Shown: in pieces, positions 6,627 to 14,906 of the stretch
Position numbering within the stretch: the stretch's first letter is position 1
Layout of the letters: the number at the start of each line of letters is the position of its first letter
IMG/VR virus record: IMGVR_UViG_3300025141_000188
Span: 1 to 45,586 of that record
Origin: a virus
Reading direction: 5' to 3' (one strand)
DNA: 45,586 nt
Translations under genes and position numbers: made by a program
The notes under the pieces: generated by a model
The model's database searches: none
What the model was told of the DNA's origin: nothing
Seen by the model: only the letters and a program-made list of their open reading frames with translations

Positions 6627-7005
6627 AAAAAAAGTGGCGCGTATTTCATTTGTTGACTTAGAACTTATGCTAGCCCTCACTAACCTTTTTTTTGATCAGT
6701 ACGAAATATAGCCAGCATAAAAAGCAATCTATTTTATCTTAAATTCCCACCCTGACAGTGGAGTGGTTCAGAAAGGTGGTGCAGCTGAAGACCCCATTCC
6801 CTTTATATAATAACTACTATCACTAGTATAATATTATTATAAAATAAATATATTATATTGTATAAATAGTATACTGTATAAATAATACGCGTTATATTTT
6901 ATAAAAGTTAGAGATAGCCCGATCACTAGTGCACTCTGGTGCAGTTATTCGGTGTATAAAAAATGATCTGCAAATAGGGGGTTGACGCGGTTGCCTAGGG
7001 ATGCC
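6627..7005. other. Non-coding AT-rich region upstream of the late genes
   Basis: About 380 bases without a supported gene. Bases 6801-6907 are almost pure A/T, with a direct repeat TGTATAAATA (6859-6868 and 6875-6884) and a repeated ATCACTAGT (6819-6827 and 6922-6930). A small inverted repeat TGCAC-TCTG-GTGCA lies at 6930-6943. The composition suits a DNA-unwinding element (replication origin) or a late promoter region. No well-spaced -35/-10 pair stands out; TTGACT at 6653 has no partner. Function is inference. Confidence 0.6.
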
Positions 7006-7569
7006 ATGGTGCATCGTATGGCAAAGAACTTAACTCCCAAACAGCAGAGATTTGTAGATGAATACCTAAAAGACCTCAACGCATCGCAGGCATGCATTCG
7101 GGCTGGGTACTCTAAAAAATCAGCTTATTCAATCGGGAATGAAAACCTGAGCAAACCCGAGATTCAGGAAGCCATAGCAAAGGCTGGCAAAGAACGCAAT
7201 AGCAGGACGAAATTGGACGCAGATTGGCTTCAGAGGCGTTTAGGCGATGAAGTTGAGGCTGACCTAGCTGATCTATATTGCGAGGAGACAGGGTCTCTCA
7301 AGCCGGTTCATCAGTGGCCGAAAATTTGGCGTCAAGGATTAGTTTCAGGCGTTGATGTGCATCAAGAGTATGAGCATATTGACGGCGAGAAAGCACCCAA
7401 TGGAATCGTCACAAAACTCAAGCTAGCGGACAGATCCAAGCGTTTAGATATGCTCGGTAAACACGTCAACGTTCAAGCATTCAACGAGAAAACAACAGTC
7501 GAAGTAGTAGATAAATCTGACATCTTAGCTAAGGCTCGAGCTCGTGCAGGCAAGTCAAAAAAATCCTGA
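7006..7569 (+). CDS. terS: Terminase small subunit
   Basis: Terminase_2-type protein that recognises the packaging site and loads the large subunit. The signature is N-terminal: LTPKQQRFVDEYLKD, then NASQACIRAGYS, then ENLSKPEIQEAI, which form the helix-turn-helix DNA-binding domain. A Lys/Ala-rich C-terminus follows. Start choices are ATG 7006 (AGGGA just upstream), ATG 7018 (directly before the conserved part) and TTG 6982. I used 7006 for its ribosome site. The gene overlaps the large subunit gene by 26 bases and is the first gene of the late region. Confidence 0.9.
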   Translation: MVHRMAKNLTPKQQRFVDEYLKDLNASQACIRAGYSKKSAYSIGNENLSKPEIQEAIAKAGKERNSRTKLDADWLQRRLGDEVEADLADLYCEETGSLKPVHQWPKIWRQGLVSGVDVHQEYEHIDGEKAPNGIVTKLKLADRSKRLDMLGKHVNVQAFNEKTTVEVVDKSDILAKARARAGKSKKS

Positions 7570-9055
7570 AATTGAATTAATCGAAGATATCGCCAGCTTC
7601 ACAATTGACCCTGTTGGCTATGCGCATTATGCGTTTCCATGGGGTGAAGAAGGAACGCCGCTGGAACGTCACACTGGCCCGCGTAATTGGCAATTAGATG
7701 TTCTTGGGGAAATAGGCAAGCATTTACAAAATCCTGATACGCGCTTCCAGCCTTGCCAAATTGCAGTAGCATCCGGTCACGGTATTGGTAAGTCAGCATT
7801 AATCGGGATGATAATTAAATGGTCCCTCGATACATGCGATAACACTCGCATCGTATGCACTTCAAATACCGACACGCAATTAAAAACAAAAACCGTACCC
7901 GAAGTAACTAAGTGGGTTAGAACTGCTATTACAGAGGATTGGTTTACAGCTACAGCAACAGCTATTTCTTCAAACGAGCCAAACAAACAAAAGTCTTGGC
8001 GTTGCGATTTCGTCCCATGGTCAAAAGATAACTCTGAAGCGTTCGCCGGTCTTCATAATGAAGGCAAAAGAATTGTTGTTATCTTCGATGAGGCATCTGG
8101 TATTGATGACAAAATATGGGAAGTGACAGAGGGAGCTTTGACTGATGCAAATACAGAAATTATTTGGGTTGCATTCGGAAACCCTACTCGAAACGTTGGA
8201 CGATTTAGGGAATGCTTCAGACGGTTTAGCAAGTATTGGATTACTCGAAATATTGACTCCAGAGACGTCCCAGGAACGAATACAGAATTCTTTGACCGCC
8301 TCGTTGAACAGTACGGCGAAGACTCTGACGTTGTTAAAATCAGGGTAAAAGGTCAATTTCCTTCACAGTCTGCAAGGCAGTTGTATAGCGAATCGGATGT
8401 GTCGGCCGCATTTGGAAGACATCTAAGAGAAGAGCAATACAAGTTCGCACCCAAAATAATTTGTGTTGACCCAGCGTGGGAAGGTGATGACGCTTTTATC
8501 ATAGGCATGCGTCAGGGCTTGCATTTCCAAATTCTTCGAGAATATCCAAAAAATGATAACGATATCGAAATGGCAAACATTATCGCTCGCATTGAAGATG
8601 AGGAAGATGCTGACGCGGTATTTATTGATGGCGGATACGGCACTGGCATTGTTTCTGCGGGTCGTACGATGGGTCGTAATTGGCAGCTTGTGTGGTTTAA
8701 CGGTAAGTCTTCACGAGAGGACTGCGTAAACAAGCGTGCCGAGATGTACATGAACGTCCTCGACCTTCTGAAGGATGGTCTTGCTATACCCAAAGACCAA
8801 GAACTATACGACGAAATGATATCAGTCGAGACCGATCCGACTCTTGACGGTAAGTTCAAGCTTCCGCCCAAAGATCAGGTCAAAGAGCTAATAGGTCGCT
8901 CACCGAACAAGATAGATGCGCTGGCTATTTCTACAGCATTCCCGGTTGCCCCTAAACCAAAACATGGGCTACAATCAAGAGCAAATAGCGCGCCAACTCC
9001 TGACAATCCGATAGCGCGCAGGATGAACAATAACCCAATGTCGAGGCGAATGTAA
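7544..9055 (+). CDS. terL: Terminase large subunit (packaging ATPase-nuclease)
   Basis: 503 aa, GTG start. It drives DNA into the prohead and cuts concatemers. Walker A is SGHGIGKS (77-84) and Walker B with its catalytic glutamate is RIVVIFDEAS (176-185), followed by a coupling region containing FGNPT. The C-terminal RNase H-like nuclease shows the metal-binding acids Asp309 in CVDPAWEGDD and Asp362 in FIDGGYGTG, and a late acidic site near NKIDALA. The length is normal for this class. Small and large subunit genes overlap, as in many podoviruses. The packaging mode (headful or cos) cannot be read from this protein alone. Confidence 0.96.
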   Translation: MQASQKNPEIELIEDIASFTIDPVGYAHYAFPWGEEGTPLERHTGPRNWQLDVLGEIGKHLQNPDTRFQPCQIAVASGHGIGKSALIGMIIKWSLDTCDNTRIVCTSNTDTQLKTKTVPEVTKWVRTAITEDWFTATATAISSNEPNKQKSWRCDFVPWSKDNSEAFAGLHNEGKRIVVIFDEASGIDDKIWEVTEGALTDANTEIIWVAFGNPTRNVGRFRECFRRFSKYWITRNIDSRDVPGTNTEFFDRLVEQYGEDSDVVKIRVKGQFPSQSARQLYSESDVSAAFGRHLREEQYKFAPKIICVDPAWEGDDAFIIGMRQGLHFQILREYPKNDNDIEMANIIARIEDEEDADAVFIDGGYGTGIVSAGRTMGRNWQLVWFNGKSSREDCVNKRAEMYMNVLDLLKDGLAIPKDQELYDEMISVETDPTLDGKFKLPPKDQVKELIGRSPNKIDALAISTAFPVAPKPKHGLQSRANSAPTPDNPIARRMNNNPMSRRM

Positions 9056-9255
9056 TGTGTACAAGTTCACCTAAAGTGCCAGCCCCGCCCCCACCGCCTC
9101 CTCAAGCCCCTCAACAGCGAAGCGCTCAAACTGACAGCGCTTTTAATCGTGAGATGCGCAGGCAGAGATCAGCAGCTGGTCGATCATCGACTATTGTATC
9201 CGGCCCTTCAGGCGTCCCAACCATGGGTGCAGGTAAAACTATACTGGGTGGATAA
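9055..9255 (+). CDS. Short proline-rich protein between terminase and portal
   Basis: 66 aa. A run of seven prolines (residues 11-16 region, APPPPPPQAP) precedes a basic Arg-rich stretch and a C-terminal Gly-rich tail ending GKTILGG. Short ORFs of this build at this position are common in podoviruses of the BPP-1/T7-like class, though their role is not established. One-base overlaps (TAATG) link it to both neighbours, which supports co-translation with the portal. Confidence 0.75.
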   Translation: MCTSSPKVPAPPPPPPQAPQQRSAQTDSAFNREMRRQRSAAGRSSTIVSGPSGVPTMGAGKTILGG

Positions 9256-10973
9256 TGAGCAGCGATAAGCAAGACTCAAAAAACTCTAAGGTCCGCAAGC
9301 GAATACAACAGCGCTTAAGTCAGTTGACGTCTGACAGGTCAGCTTTCATTGAGGACTGGCGCGACATTAGAGACTATACGTGGGGCTCTCGTGGTCGATA
9401 CCTTGAGAACCAAACTTCAAAGCAGAAGTATCCACGTCGCAACGATCGTTTGTACAATCACGAAGCCAAGCAGTCTGCTGGCGTTCTTGCGTCTGGCATG
9501 ATGGCTGGCATCACTTCCCCGTCTCGACCTTGGTTCAAGCTGCAAACCCCTGATGACGAAATGATGGAATTCGGCTCTGTTAAGCAGTGGCTGGAAGACG
9601 TCGAGAAAATCATGATGGGGATCTTCAGTAAGTCGAACTTCTACAGTGCGATGCACTCGTTTTATCTCGAGCTTGGCATCTTCGGCGTGTCCCCGATGGG
9701 GATCTATGAAGATAGGCAGAACATGGCCAAGAAGGCCGGTAATCTGATCTACTTCGAGAACTACACGTGCGGCAATTACTTCCTTGATATTGGCGAGCAG
9801 CGGATGGTTGACACTATGTACCGTGAGTATGCGGTAAGTGTCGAGACGGCTGCCAAGACTTGGGGTCTTGATAAACTGAGCGAAGAAGCTCAGAGGATGT
9901 ACAAGAACAACGGTAAGAACGGTTCGATTAGCGTCATACATGCTATTGAGCCGCGCTTCGATCGTGATTTTATGTCGCCGTTATCATCAGAGATGCCATA
10001 CGCGTCAGTGTACATCGAGAACACAGCAAGCAACTGGCAGGAACCTCTGCAGGTGTCAGGCTTTACCTCGAAGCCATTTGTCGCTGGCCGATGGGAGGTT
10101 ATCGGCGAGGATGTTTATCCGTCGTCATACCCTGGCCTTAATGCGCTATCGACAAACAAAACCCTTCAGATGCTGGAGATTGATAAGTCGACGGCTATTG
10201 AAAAGCAGCACAACCCGCCGCTTGTGGGTGATGCAAGCCTTGCAACTTCTGGTGTTGACTTGGTTGCTGGGGGTGTTACATACATTCCAGGCATGGCGCA
10301 GGCTGGCAAGCCAGGACTGTCTCCTGTATACAATACGAACCCGAACATCAGTCATTTGATCGAAGACATCAATAAAAAAGAACAGACCATCCAGCGCTAT
10401 TTCTTCGCTGATTTGTTCTTGATGCTTACCGAGATTGATCGATCACAGATAACAGCTACAGAGATTGCTGAGCGCAAAGAGGAAAAGCTATTAATGCTTG
10501 GCCCTGTGCTTGAGCGTCTTAATAGCGATGTTCTTGATCCTATTATCGATCGCGTGTTTGATATCGCGCAGAATCACGGCGTGTTACCACCTCCACCACC
10601 AGAGCTTGACGGTGTTGATCTTGAGGTTGAGTACATCTCAATACTTGCTCAAGCTCAGAAAGCCATCTCTACAGCTTCGATTGAATCCACTGCAAGATTC
10701 GCTGGCGAGCTCTCAGGAATATGGCCGGAGGCTAGACACAAGTTTGATGCTATGCAGGCTATCGACGAGTACGCGAAAGCTAAGGGTGCACCTCAACGCA
10801 TAGTAAGAACTGATGACGCAGCTGCAGCAGAGGCTGACGCAGAAGTTCAAGCCATGATGGCTCAGCAGGCTCATGAGTCAGCAGCGTCAATGGCTGACAC
10901 GGCGAAGACAACATCCGAAACTAAGCTTGATCAGGACAGCGTGCTAGATGCGCTTCTTGGGGGTATGCAGTGA
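9255..10973 (+). CDS. Portal / head-tail connector protein
   Basis: 572 aa, the usual size of the T7 gp8-like connector family. It shows the typical N-terminus (LTSDRSAFIEDWRDIRDYTWG), LYNHEAKQSAGVLASGMMAGITSPSRPWFKL near residues 66-96, and YFFADLFLMLTEIDRSQITATEI around 388-410. The C-terminus is Ala/Gln-rich. The portal forms the dodecameric DNA channel and the docking site for terminase. It follows the Pro-rich gene with a one-base overlap and overlaps the endolysin start by 4 bases. Confidence 0.95.
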   Translation: MSSDKQDSKNSKVRKRIQQRLSQLTSDRSAFIEDWRDIRDYTWGSRGRYLENQTSKQKYPRRNDRLYNHEAKQSAGVLASGMMAGITSPSRPWFKLQTPDDEMMEFGSVKQWLEDVEKIMMGIFSKSNFYSAMHSFYLELGIFGVSPMGIYEDRQNMAKKAGNLIYFENYTCGNYFLDIGEQRMVDTMYREYAVSVETAAKTWGLDKLSEEAQRMYKNNGKNGSISVIHAIEPRFDRDFMSPLSSEMPYASVYIENTASNWQEPLQVSGFTSKPFVAGRWEVIGEDVYPSSYPGLNALSTNKTLQMLEIDKSTAIEKQHNPPLVGDASLATSGVDLVAGGVTYIPGMAQAGKPGLSPVYNTNPNISHLIEDINKKEQTIQRYFFADLFLMLTEIDRSQITATEIAERKEEKLLMLGPVLERLNSDVLDPIIDRVFDIAQNHGVLPPPPPELDGVDLEVEYISILAQAQKAISTASIESTARFAGELSGIWPEARHKFDAMQAIDEYAKAKGAPQRIVRTDDAAAAEADAEVQAMMAQQAHESAASMADTAKTTSETKLDQDSVLDALLGGMQ

Positions 10974-11389
10974 ACGGTTCAGCGCTAGAGATCATCAAAG
11001 GCAACGAAGGCTTTCGTGAAAAGGTGTATACATGTACAGCTGGCAAACTCACTATCGGCTACGGTTTGAATCTTGAAGATAGAGGTTTAAGACCTGACGA
11101 GGCTGAACTCATCGCAAAAAACATCATTTCTGAGATAAGTGCCGAACTTAAGAAAGAGCGTCTTATTGGTCGCGGCAATGGTGAGGTGCGCGAGGCGGTG
11201 CTTATCGACATGGCTTACAACCTAGGAATGGAAGGTCTGTATAAGTTTAAGAAAATGCTTAAGGCATATCGAGAGCATGACTATGATGAGGCTGCTAGGC
11301 AGCTGCTTGATAGCCGTTATGCCCTACAGGTTCCTAATCGCGCTAACCGCAATGCGGCGATGATGCTAACAGGGGAGATAGAGTTGTGA
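10970..11389 (+). CDS. Endolysin, phage-type lysozyme (GH24)
   Basis: 139 aa muramidase that cleaves the glycan strands of peptidoglycan for lysis. The catalytic segment is NEGFREKVYTCTAGKLTIGYG (residues 12-32, listed by key positions): Glu13 is the acid, and Thr28 corresponds to T4 lysozyme Thr26. The position of T4 Asp20 is Cys22 here. A Cys at this site recurs in many YxCxxGKxTIGYG lysozymes, so I do not call it inactive. No signal peptide or SAR domain is visible, so release depends on the holin next door. GTG start inside the portal stop (GTGA) with GGGGGT upstream. It sits in the head cluster, not with the tail genes. Confidence 0.9.
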   Translation: MNGSALEIIKGNEGFREKVYTCTAGKLTIGYGLNLEDRGLRPDEAELIAKNIISEISAELKKERLIGRGNGEVREAVLIDMAYNLGMEGLYKFKKMLKAYREHDYDEAARQLLDSRYALQVPNRANRNAAMMLTGEIEL

Positions 11390-11844
11390 GTCTAGACCCA
11401 ATTTCTGCAGCTTTAACCATTGGTAAAATGGCAATTAGCCGTATCTGGCCTGACCCTCAGAAACAGGCAGAGGAAGAGCGGAAGCTAATTGAAATAGCTC
11501 AGCGCGGAGATCTTGCCGAACTGGAAGCGGAAGTTAAGTTGATGACCGGGCAGCTCGAGATCAACAAGATTGAGGCTTCCCATAAGTCTATGTTTGTTGC
11601 TGGTTGGCGCCCCGCTGTTGGTTGGTGCTGCGTTTCGATACTGGCGTTCAACTACATATTGCTACCGCTTATTGATTATTTAGTGACGATAGTTTCGTTT
11701 GCTGTCGACTCTAAAAACGTTATGCCGCTTCCTGAAAAGCTAGATATGACAGAGTTGTGGCCGGTCCTTATTGGCATGCTGGGCTTGGGTGGTATGAGGT
11801 CGTTTGATAAGCATAAAAAAACACAAACCGATAAACTTGGCTAG
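11386..11844 (+). CDS. Holin of the 3TM (gene-transfer-release) type
   Basis: 152 aa. The N-terminal amphipathic, charged region (residues 25-65) is followed by the family-like FVAGWRPAVGW motif and a long hydrophobic block (about 76-106) that can form two helices. A final hydrophobic helix (about 124-138) precedes a Lys-rich tail. The layout matches the 3TM holin family often paired with GH24 lysozymes. It would form the inner-membrane lesion that frees the endolysin. Starts at GTG 11386, overlapping the endolysin stop. Separate spanin genes were not recognised. Confidence 0.82.
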   Translation: MSLDPISAALTIGKMAISRIWPDPQKQAEEERKLIEIAQRGDLAELEAEVKLMTGQLEINKIEASHKSMFVAGWRPAVGWCCVSILAFNYILLPLIDYLVTIVSFAVDSKNVMPLPEKLDMTELWPVLIGMLGLGGMRSFDKHKKTQTDKLG

Positions 11845-11883
11845 ATTGTTGCATTTGCCACACTTTAGGATAATAATCAACCT

Positions 11884-12195
11884 ATGAGATCAACGCCGGA
11901 AGATAAGAGACAGAAAGAAGAGGAAGACTTTAAGAGGCGCGAGCTTGAGAAGGCTCGATTGGCGACTCTAAAAGAAGACCGTAAAACTCTGATGTTAATG
12001 CCTGAGTTTCAGAGATACATGAGAGATGTATTGGCTCGGGGCGGCATGTTTCACTCTGTCATGACCGGCAACTCTCACACGTATTACAAGTCAGGACAGC
12101 AAGATTTTTGCCGCTTAATCTGGACGGACTTATTGCAAGTAGACCAGCAAGGCGCGCTAGATTTACTTAAACCTGAAACAAACGAAGAGGAATAA
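11884..12195 (+). CDS. Bbp19-like phage protein
   Basis: 103 aa. A highly charged helical N-terminus (residues 5-40) precedes a conserved domain: FQRYMRDVLARGGMF, then TGNSHTYYKSGQQDF, then LIWTDLLQVD. This matches the Bbp19-like small proteins found just before the scaffold gene in BPP-1-type podoviruses. Its role is uncertain; the position suggests a head-assembly helper. It ends 1 base before the scaffold start. Confidence 0.8.
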   Translation: MRSTPEDKRQKEEEDFKRRELEKARLATLKEDRKTLMLMPEFQRYMRDVLARGGMFHSVMTGNSHTYYKSGQQDFCRLIWTDLLQVDQQGALDLLKPETNEEE

Positions 12196-12196
12196 C

Positions 12197-12892
12197 ATGT
12201 CTGAAGCAACAGCAGAAGCTGGTCAGAGCACTGACACCGATACCAGCACAGCAGAAGCGCAGGCTAGTGAAACCGCTGAAACTATCATTGGAGGTGGCGA
12301 CAATCCTGATGAGAACTCTCAAAAAGATGTCGAGACCGAAGGTGATGAGCAAGGCGGGGAGCAAGCTGAAGGCGAAGGGTCGACCGATGGTGATGAGCCA
12401 GAAGCCGATGAGATCCCTGAGAAATACGAGTTCCAAATGCCCGAGGGCATGGAGATGGACGCGACGCTGGCCGATGCAGCAACGCCGATATTTAAAGAGC
12501 TCGGATTGACTCAGGAGCAAGCTGATAAGGTTACTGGGATTTATGCAGAGCATGCTAAATCTAAGGCCGATCAGGAGATTGAAACCTTCAAGACTCAGCT
12601 AAATGATTGGACTGGTGAGTTAAAAGCCGACAAAGATTTTGGCGGTGACAACTACGAATCCAACGTCGCGCAGGTGCAGCAGTTCTTTAATAAAACTGTG
12701 CCTGAGGATATTCGAGAGGGCTTAGTTGGAATGATGGAATCAACTGGTGTTGGCGTTCACCCCCAGATGGTAAAGTATTTCCATACACTCTCAAAGATGT
12801 TCCCAGTCGGCGAGGATGCACCCGGTCCTGGAGGTTCTGCACCTCAAAAGAATGGGTTAGATGCAATGCTTGATCGCATGTACTCAGATTAA
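12197..12892 (+). CDS. Capsid scaffolding protein
   Basis: 231 aa. The first ~75 residues are an extremely acidic, low-complexity tail (Glu, Asp, Gly, Thr). A helical middle follows (GLTQEQADKVTGIYAEHAK and onward) and a short C-terminal segment GLDAMLDRMYSD, which would be the coat-binding hook. This composition, size and position directly before the major capsid gene are typical of podovirus scaffolding proteins, which shape the prohead and then leave. Ribosome site GAAGAGGAAT precedes the ATG. Confidence 0.85.
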   Translation: MSEATAEAGQSTDTDTSTAEAQASETAETIIGGGDNPDENSQKDVETEGDEQGGEQAEGEGSTDGDEPEADEIPEKYEFQMPEGMEMDATLADAATPIFKELGLTQEQADKVTGIYAEHAKSKADQEIETFKTQLNDWTGELKADKDFGGDNYESNVAQVQQFFNKTVPEDIREGLVGMMESTGVGVHPQMVKYFHTLSKMFPVGEDAPGPGGSAPQKNGLDAMLDRMYSD

Positions 12893-12911
12893 TAACTAAG
12901 AGGAAAAAATT

Positions 12912-13952
12912 ATGGCTGGTATCGGTAATTCATATTACGACTTGGCTGACCTTCATAAAGACAAAGGTCCGGGCGATGTCATCAACCAATTAACTGAACT
13001 TAATCCAATGCTTAAGGATGCTAGCGCTGTTATGTGTAATAACGGCACGCAGCATCAGCATTCTATTGTCACGGGCCTCCCTGAGGTGGCGTGGGGTAAG
13101 CTATACAAGGGTACTCCGCAAAGCAAATCGGGCAAGCAACAAGTCTCTGATTCTACGGGTTTTGTTGAAGGTATTAGTACCATCGATAGCCGAGTTTTAG
13201 AACTTGCCGGGGATAAGCGAAACAACGTTCGTTTTACTGAAGCTCAAACGTTTCTAGAGTCGATGGCTCAGGAAGTGCAAGAGAAAATGATCTACGGTAA
13301 TGACTCAACCAATGCAAGCGAGTTTATGGGTCTTGCGCCGCGATTTAATGACAAGAGCGCCGTTAATGGGCGTCAAATCATTGATGCAGGCGGCACTGGC
13401 TCAGACAACCAGTCAATTTGGATTGTTACTTGGGGTGATCGATTCTGTCACACTATCTATCCTGACGGCACAACAGCGGGTGTTTCACGTGAAGATAAGG
13501 GTGAGCAGCGTGTTTTAGATGCTGACGGAAACCCTTACTATGCGTTCGAAGAGAAGTTTAAGCAGCATATCGGTCTTGCGGTAAAAGACTGGCGTTACAT
13601 CACTCGTGTTGCAAACATTGATACAAGCAACCTTCTTGCTGACCCAAGCGATATTGACGGATCAGGTAACGACTTGTACCACTTCCTACGTAAGGCTACA
13701 TATCAGAACCAAGGCCGCCGAGTAAAGCAGTCAAACGGTCAAGATGGTTTCTACGCTGGGGGCAAGGTTTGCATGTACTGTACGACTGATGTGCTCGAAG
13801 CTCTCGACGCTCTTGGCACTAACAGCGGCGGCTCTGACAATTTTACTCGCTTGACGCCAATGGAAATCCAGGGCGAAGAGGTTCAGACTTACCGAGGTAT
13901 CATCATCCGTGAAACTGACGCTCTTCTTAACACTGAGGCTCAAGTCACATAG
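12912..13952 (+). CDS. Major capsid protein
   Basis: 346 aa. I recognise the podovirus GP7-like/BPP-1-like capsid family from its N-terminus (ELNPMLKDASAVMCNNGTQHQHS), the LPEVAWGKLYKG loop and the EKMIYGNDSTNASEFMGLAPRF segment near residues 120-140. These are HK97-fold coat proteins. A strong Shine-Dalgarno (AAGAGGAAA) precedes the ATG. The downstream hairpin at 13972 would let this gene be expressed more than the tail genes. It sits between scaffold and decoration genes, as expected. Confidence 0.93.
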   Translation: MAGIGNSYYDLADLHKDKGPGDVINQLTELNPMLKDASAVMCNNGTQHQHSIVTGLPEVAWGKLYKGTPQSKSGKQQVSDSTGFVEGISTIDSRVLELAGDKRNNVRFTEAQTFLESMAQEVQEKMIYGNDSTNASEFMGLAPRFNDKSAVNGRQIIDAGGTGSDNQSIWIVTWGDRFCHTIYPDGTTAGVSREDKGEQRVLDADGNPYYAFEEKFKQHIGLAVKDWRYITRVANIDTSNLLADPSDIDGSGNDLYHFLRKATYQNQGRRVKQSNGQDGFYAGGKVCMYCTTDVLEALDALGTNSGGSDNFTRLTPMEIQGEEVQTYRGIIIRETDALLNTEAQVT

Positions 13953-13971
13953 TAGTTAGCTAACTTAACGC

Positions 13972-13992
13972 GCCCGGCTTAGGTCGGGCTTT
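13972..13992 (+). terminator. Hairpin after the capsid gene
   Basis: GCCCG (13972-13976) pairs with CGGGC (13985-13989) around an 8-base loop, followed by only TTT. It is probably an attenuating terminator or an mRNA-stabilising structure rather than a full stop, since the next gene needs read-through. Confidence 0.6.
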
Positions 13993-14019
13993 AGCTTAAA
14001 AAAATTTGAGGAATAAATT

Positions 14020-14460
14020 ATGATTGTATCTTTAGAATCGCTACTATCGAACGAGCAAGCTATTACAGTTACTGCTGCGTCGACAAACTATTTTGATAAG
14101 GGCGCAACTGGTACGCCGGCACTTTCAACTACTGCACTTATTCGGGACTTAGGTCCGGGTGAGCCGTTGCCATTGGAATGTGTTGTTAATGAGACATTCA
14201 CCGCTGCAGGCGCTGCGACCTTGGTTGTAACGCTTGAGATGGATGACAACACGTCATTCTCATCGCCAACGGTTATGAAAACCTCCAAGACTTGGGCGGT
14301 TGCTGACTTGGTTGCTGGCACGCATATCTTTAATGATCTGTATATGCCAACTGATGTCACTCAGCGTTACTTCCGTCTCAACTACACGGTTTCAACTGGC
14401 CCAATGACAGCCGGTAAGATTACTGCCGGGTTCAGTGGTGGTCGTCAGACTAACGTATAG
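14020..14460 (+). CDS. Bbp16-like head decoration protein
   Basis: 146 aa, beta-rich. Recognisable features are the N-terminal TAASTNYFDKGATG, RDLGPGEPLPLECVV near residues 42-56, a DDNTSFSSP segment, and TQRYFRLNYTVSTGPMTAGKI towards the end. This matches the Bbp16 family of BPP-1, a cement/decoration protein on the capsid surface. It is a monocistronic unit flanked by hairpins at 13972 and 14474, which suggests separately tuned, high expression like the capsid gene. Confidence 0.86.
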   Translation: MIVSLESLLSNEQAITVTAASTNYFDKGATGTPALSTTALIRDLGPGEPLPLECVVNETFTAAGAATLVVTLEMDDNTSFSSPTVMKTSKTWAVADLVAGTHIFNDLYMPTDVTQRYFRLNYTVSTGPMTAGKITAGFSGGRQTNV

Positions 14461-14473
14461 TGTGTCATGATTA

Positions 14474-14500
14474 GGGGCTGGGATGCCGGCCCCATTTTTT
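14474..14500 (+). terminator. Rho-independent terminator after decoration gene
   Basis: An 8-bp stem GGGGCTGG with CCGGCCCC (one T-G wobble) and a GATG loop is followed by ATTTTTT. It is well formed, so tail-gene transcription must come from read-through or a separate promoter that I did not find. Confidence 0.88.
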
Positions 14501-14522
14501 CGGACTGCAAAAGGTTGGAGAA

Positions 14523-14906
14523 ATGTACAAATACAAGGTTTTATCTAAGGGTTACATTGGCGACACTATCTGTAAGCCTGGTCATAATGACCCTGTGATA
14601 CTGAATGATAAGCTTGACCCTTGCCCATCATGGCTGGCATTGATACCGCAAGATGGTGACCCTATCGATGTAGTTGATGCTACCGAGGGCGCAAGAAATC
14701 TGGCGTCAAATAATGATGTAGACCTAACTAAGGTTCAAGGCTCTGGTAAAAATGGGCGCATCGAAAAGCGAGATGTTCAGGTATACTTAAAAGGTCATAC
14801 TCCTGAAAGCTCTGTTTTTATTAAGCGCGAACAGGAAGATATTGACGCAGAAGAGGCTGAACAGAAGGCCGATAAAGAACAAGCAAGCTCGCCCGAGGTC
14901 ATCTGA
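14523..14906 (+). CDS. Structural-cluster protein with E3-binding (PSBD-like) domain
   Basis: 127 aa. Residues about 53-89 (ATEGARNLASNNDVDLTKV, then GSGKNGRIEKRDVQVYL) read as a peripheral subunit-binding domain. That two-helix module is known from 2-oxoacid dehydrogenase E2 enzymes, where it docks E3. The N-terminal ~45 residues look like a small beta domain; the C-terminus is an acidic Glu/Ala/Asp coil. No lipoyl or catalytic E2 domain is present. Between decoration and tail-tube genes it probably serves as a protein-protein docking module in head completion. That role is inference. Confidence 0.8.
   Translation: MYKYKVLSKGYIGDTICKPGHNDPVILNDKLDPCPSWLALIPQDGDPIDVVDATEGARNLASNNDVDLTKVQGSGKNGRIEKRDVQVYLKGHTPESSVFIKREQEDIDAEEAEQKADKEQASSPEVI

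Noticed and set aside
6653-6658. TTGACT as a late promoter -35 box
   Set aside because: No -10-like hexamer lies 16-18 bases downstream.
9417-9941. 174-codon minus-strand frame inside the portal gene
   Set aside because: Shadow of the portal gene; composition is not protein-like.
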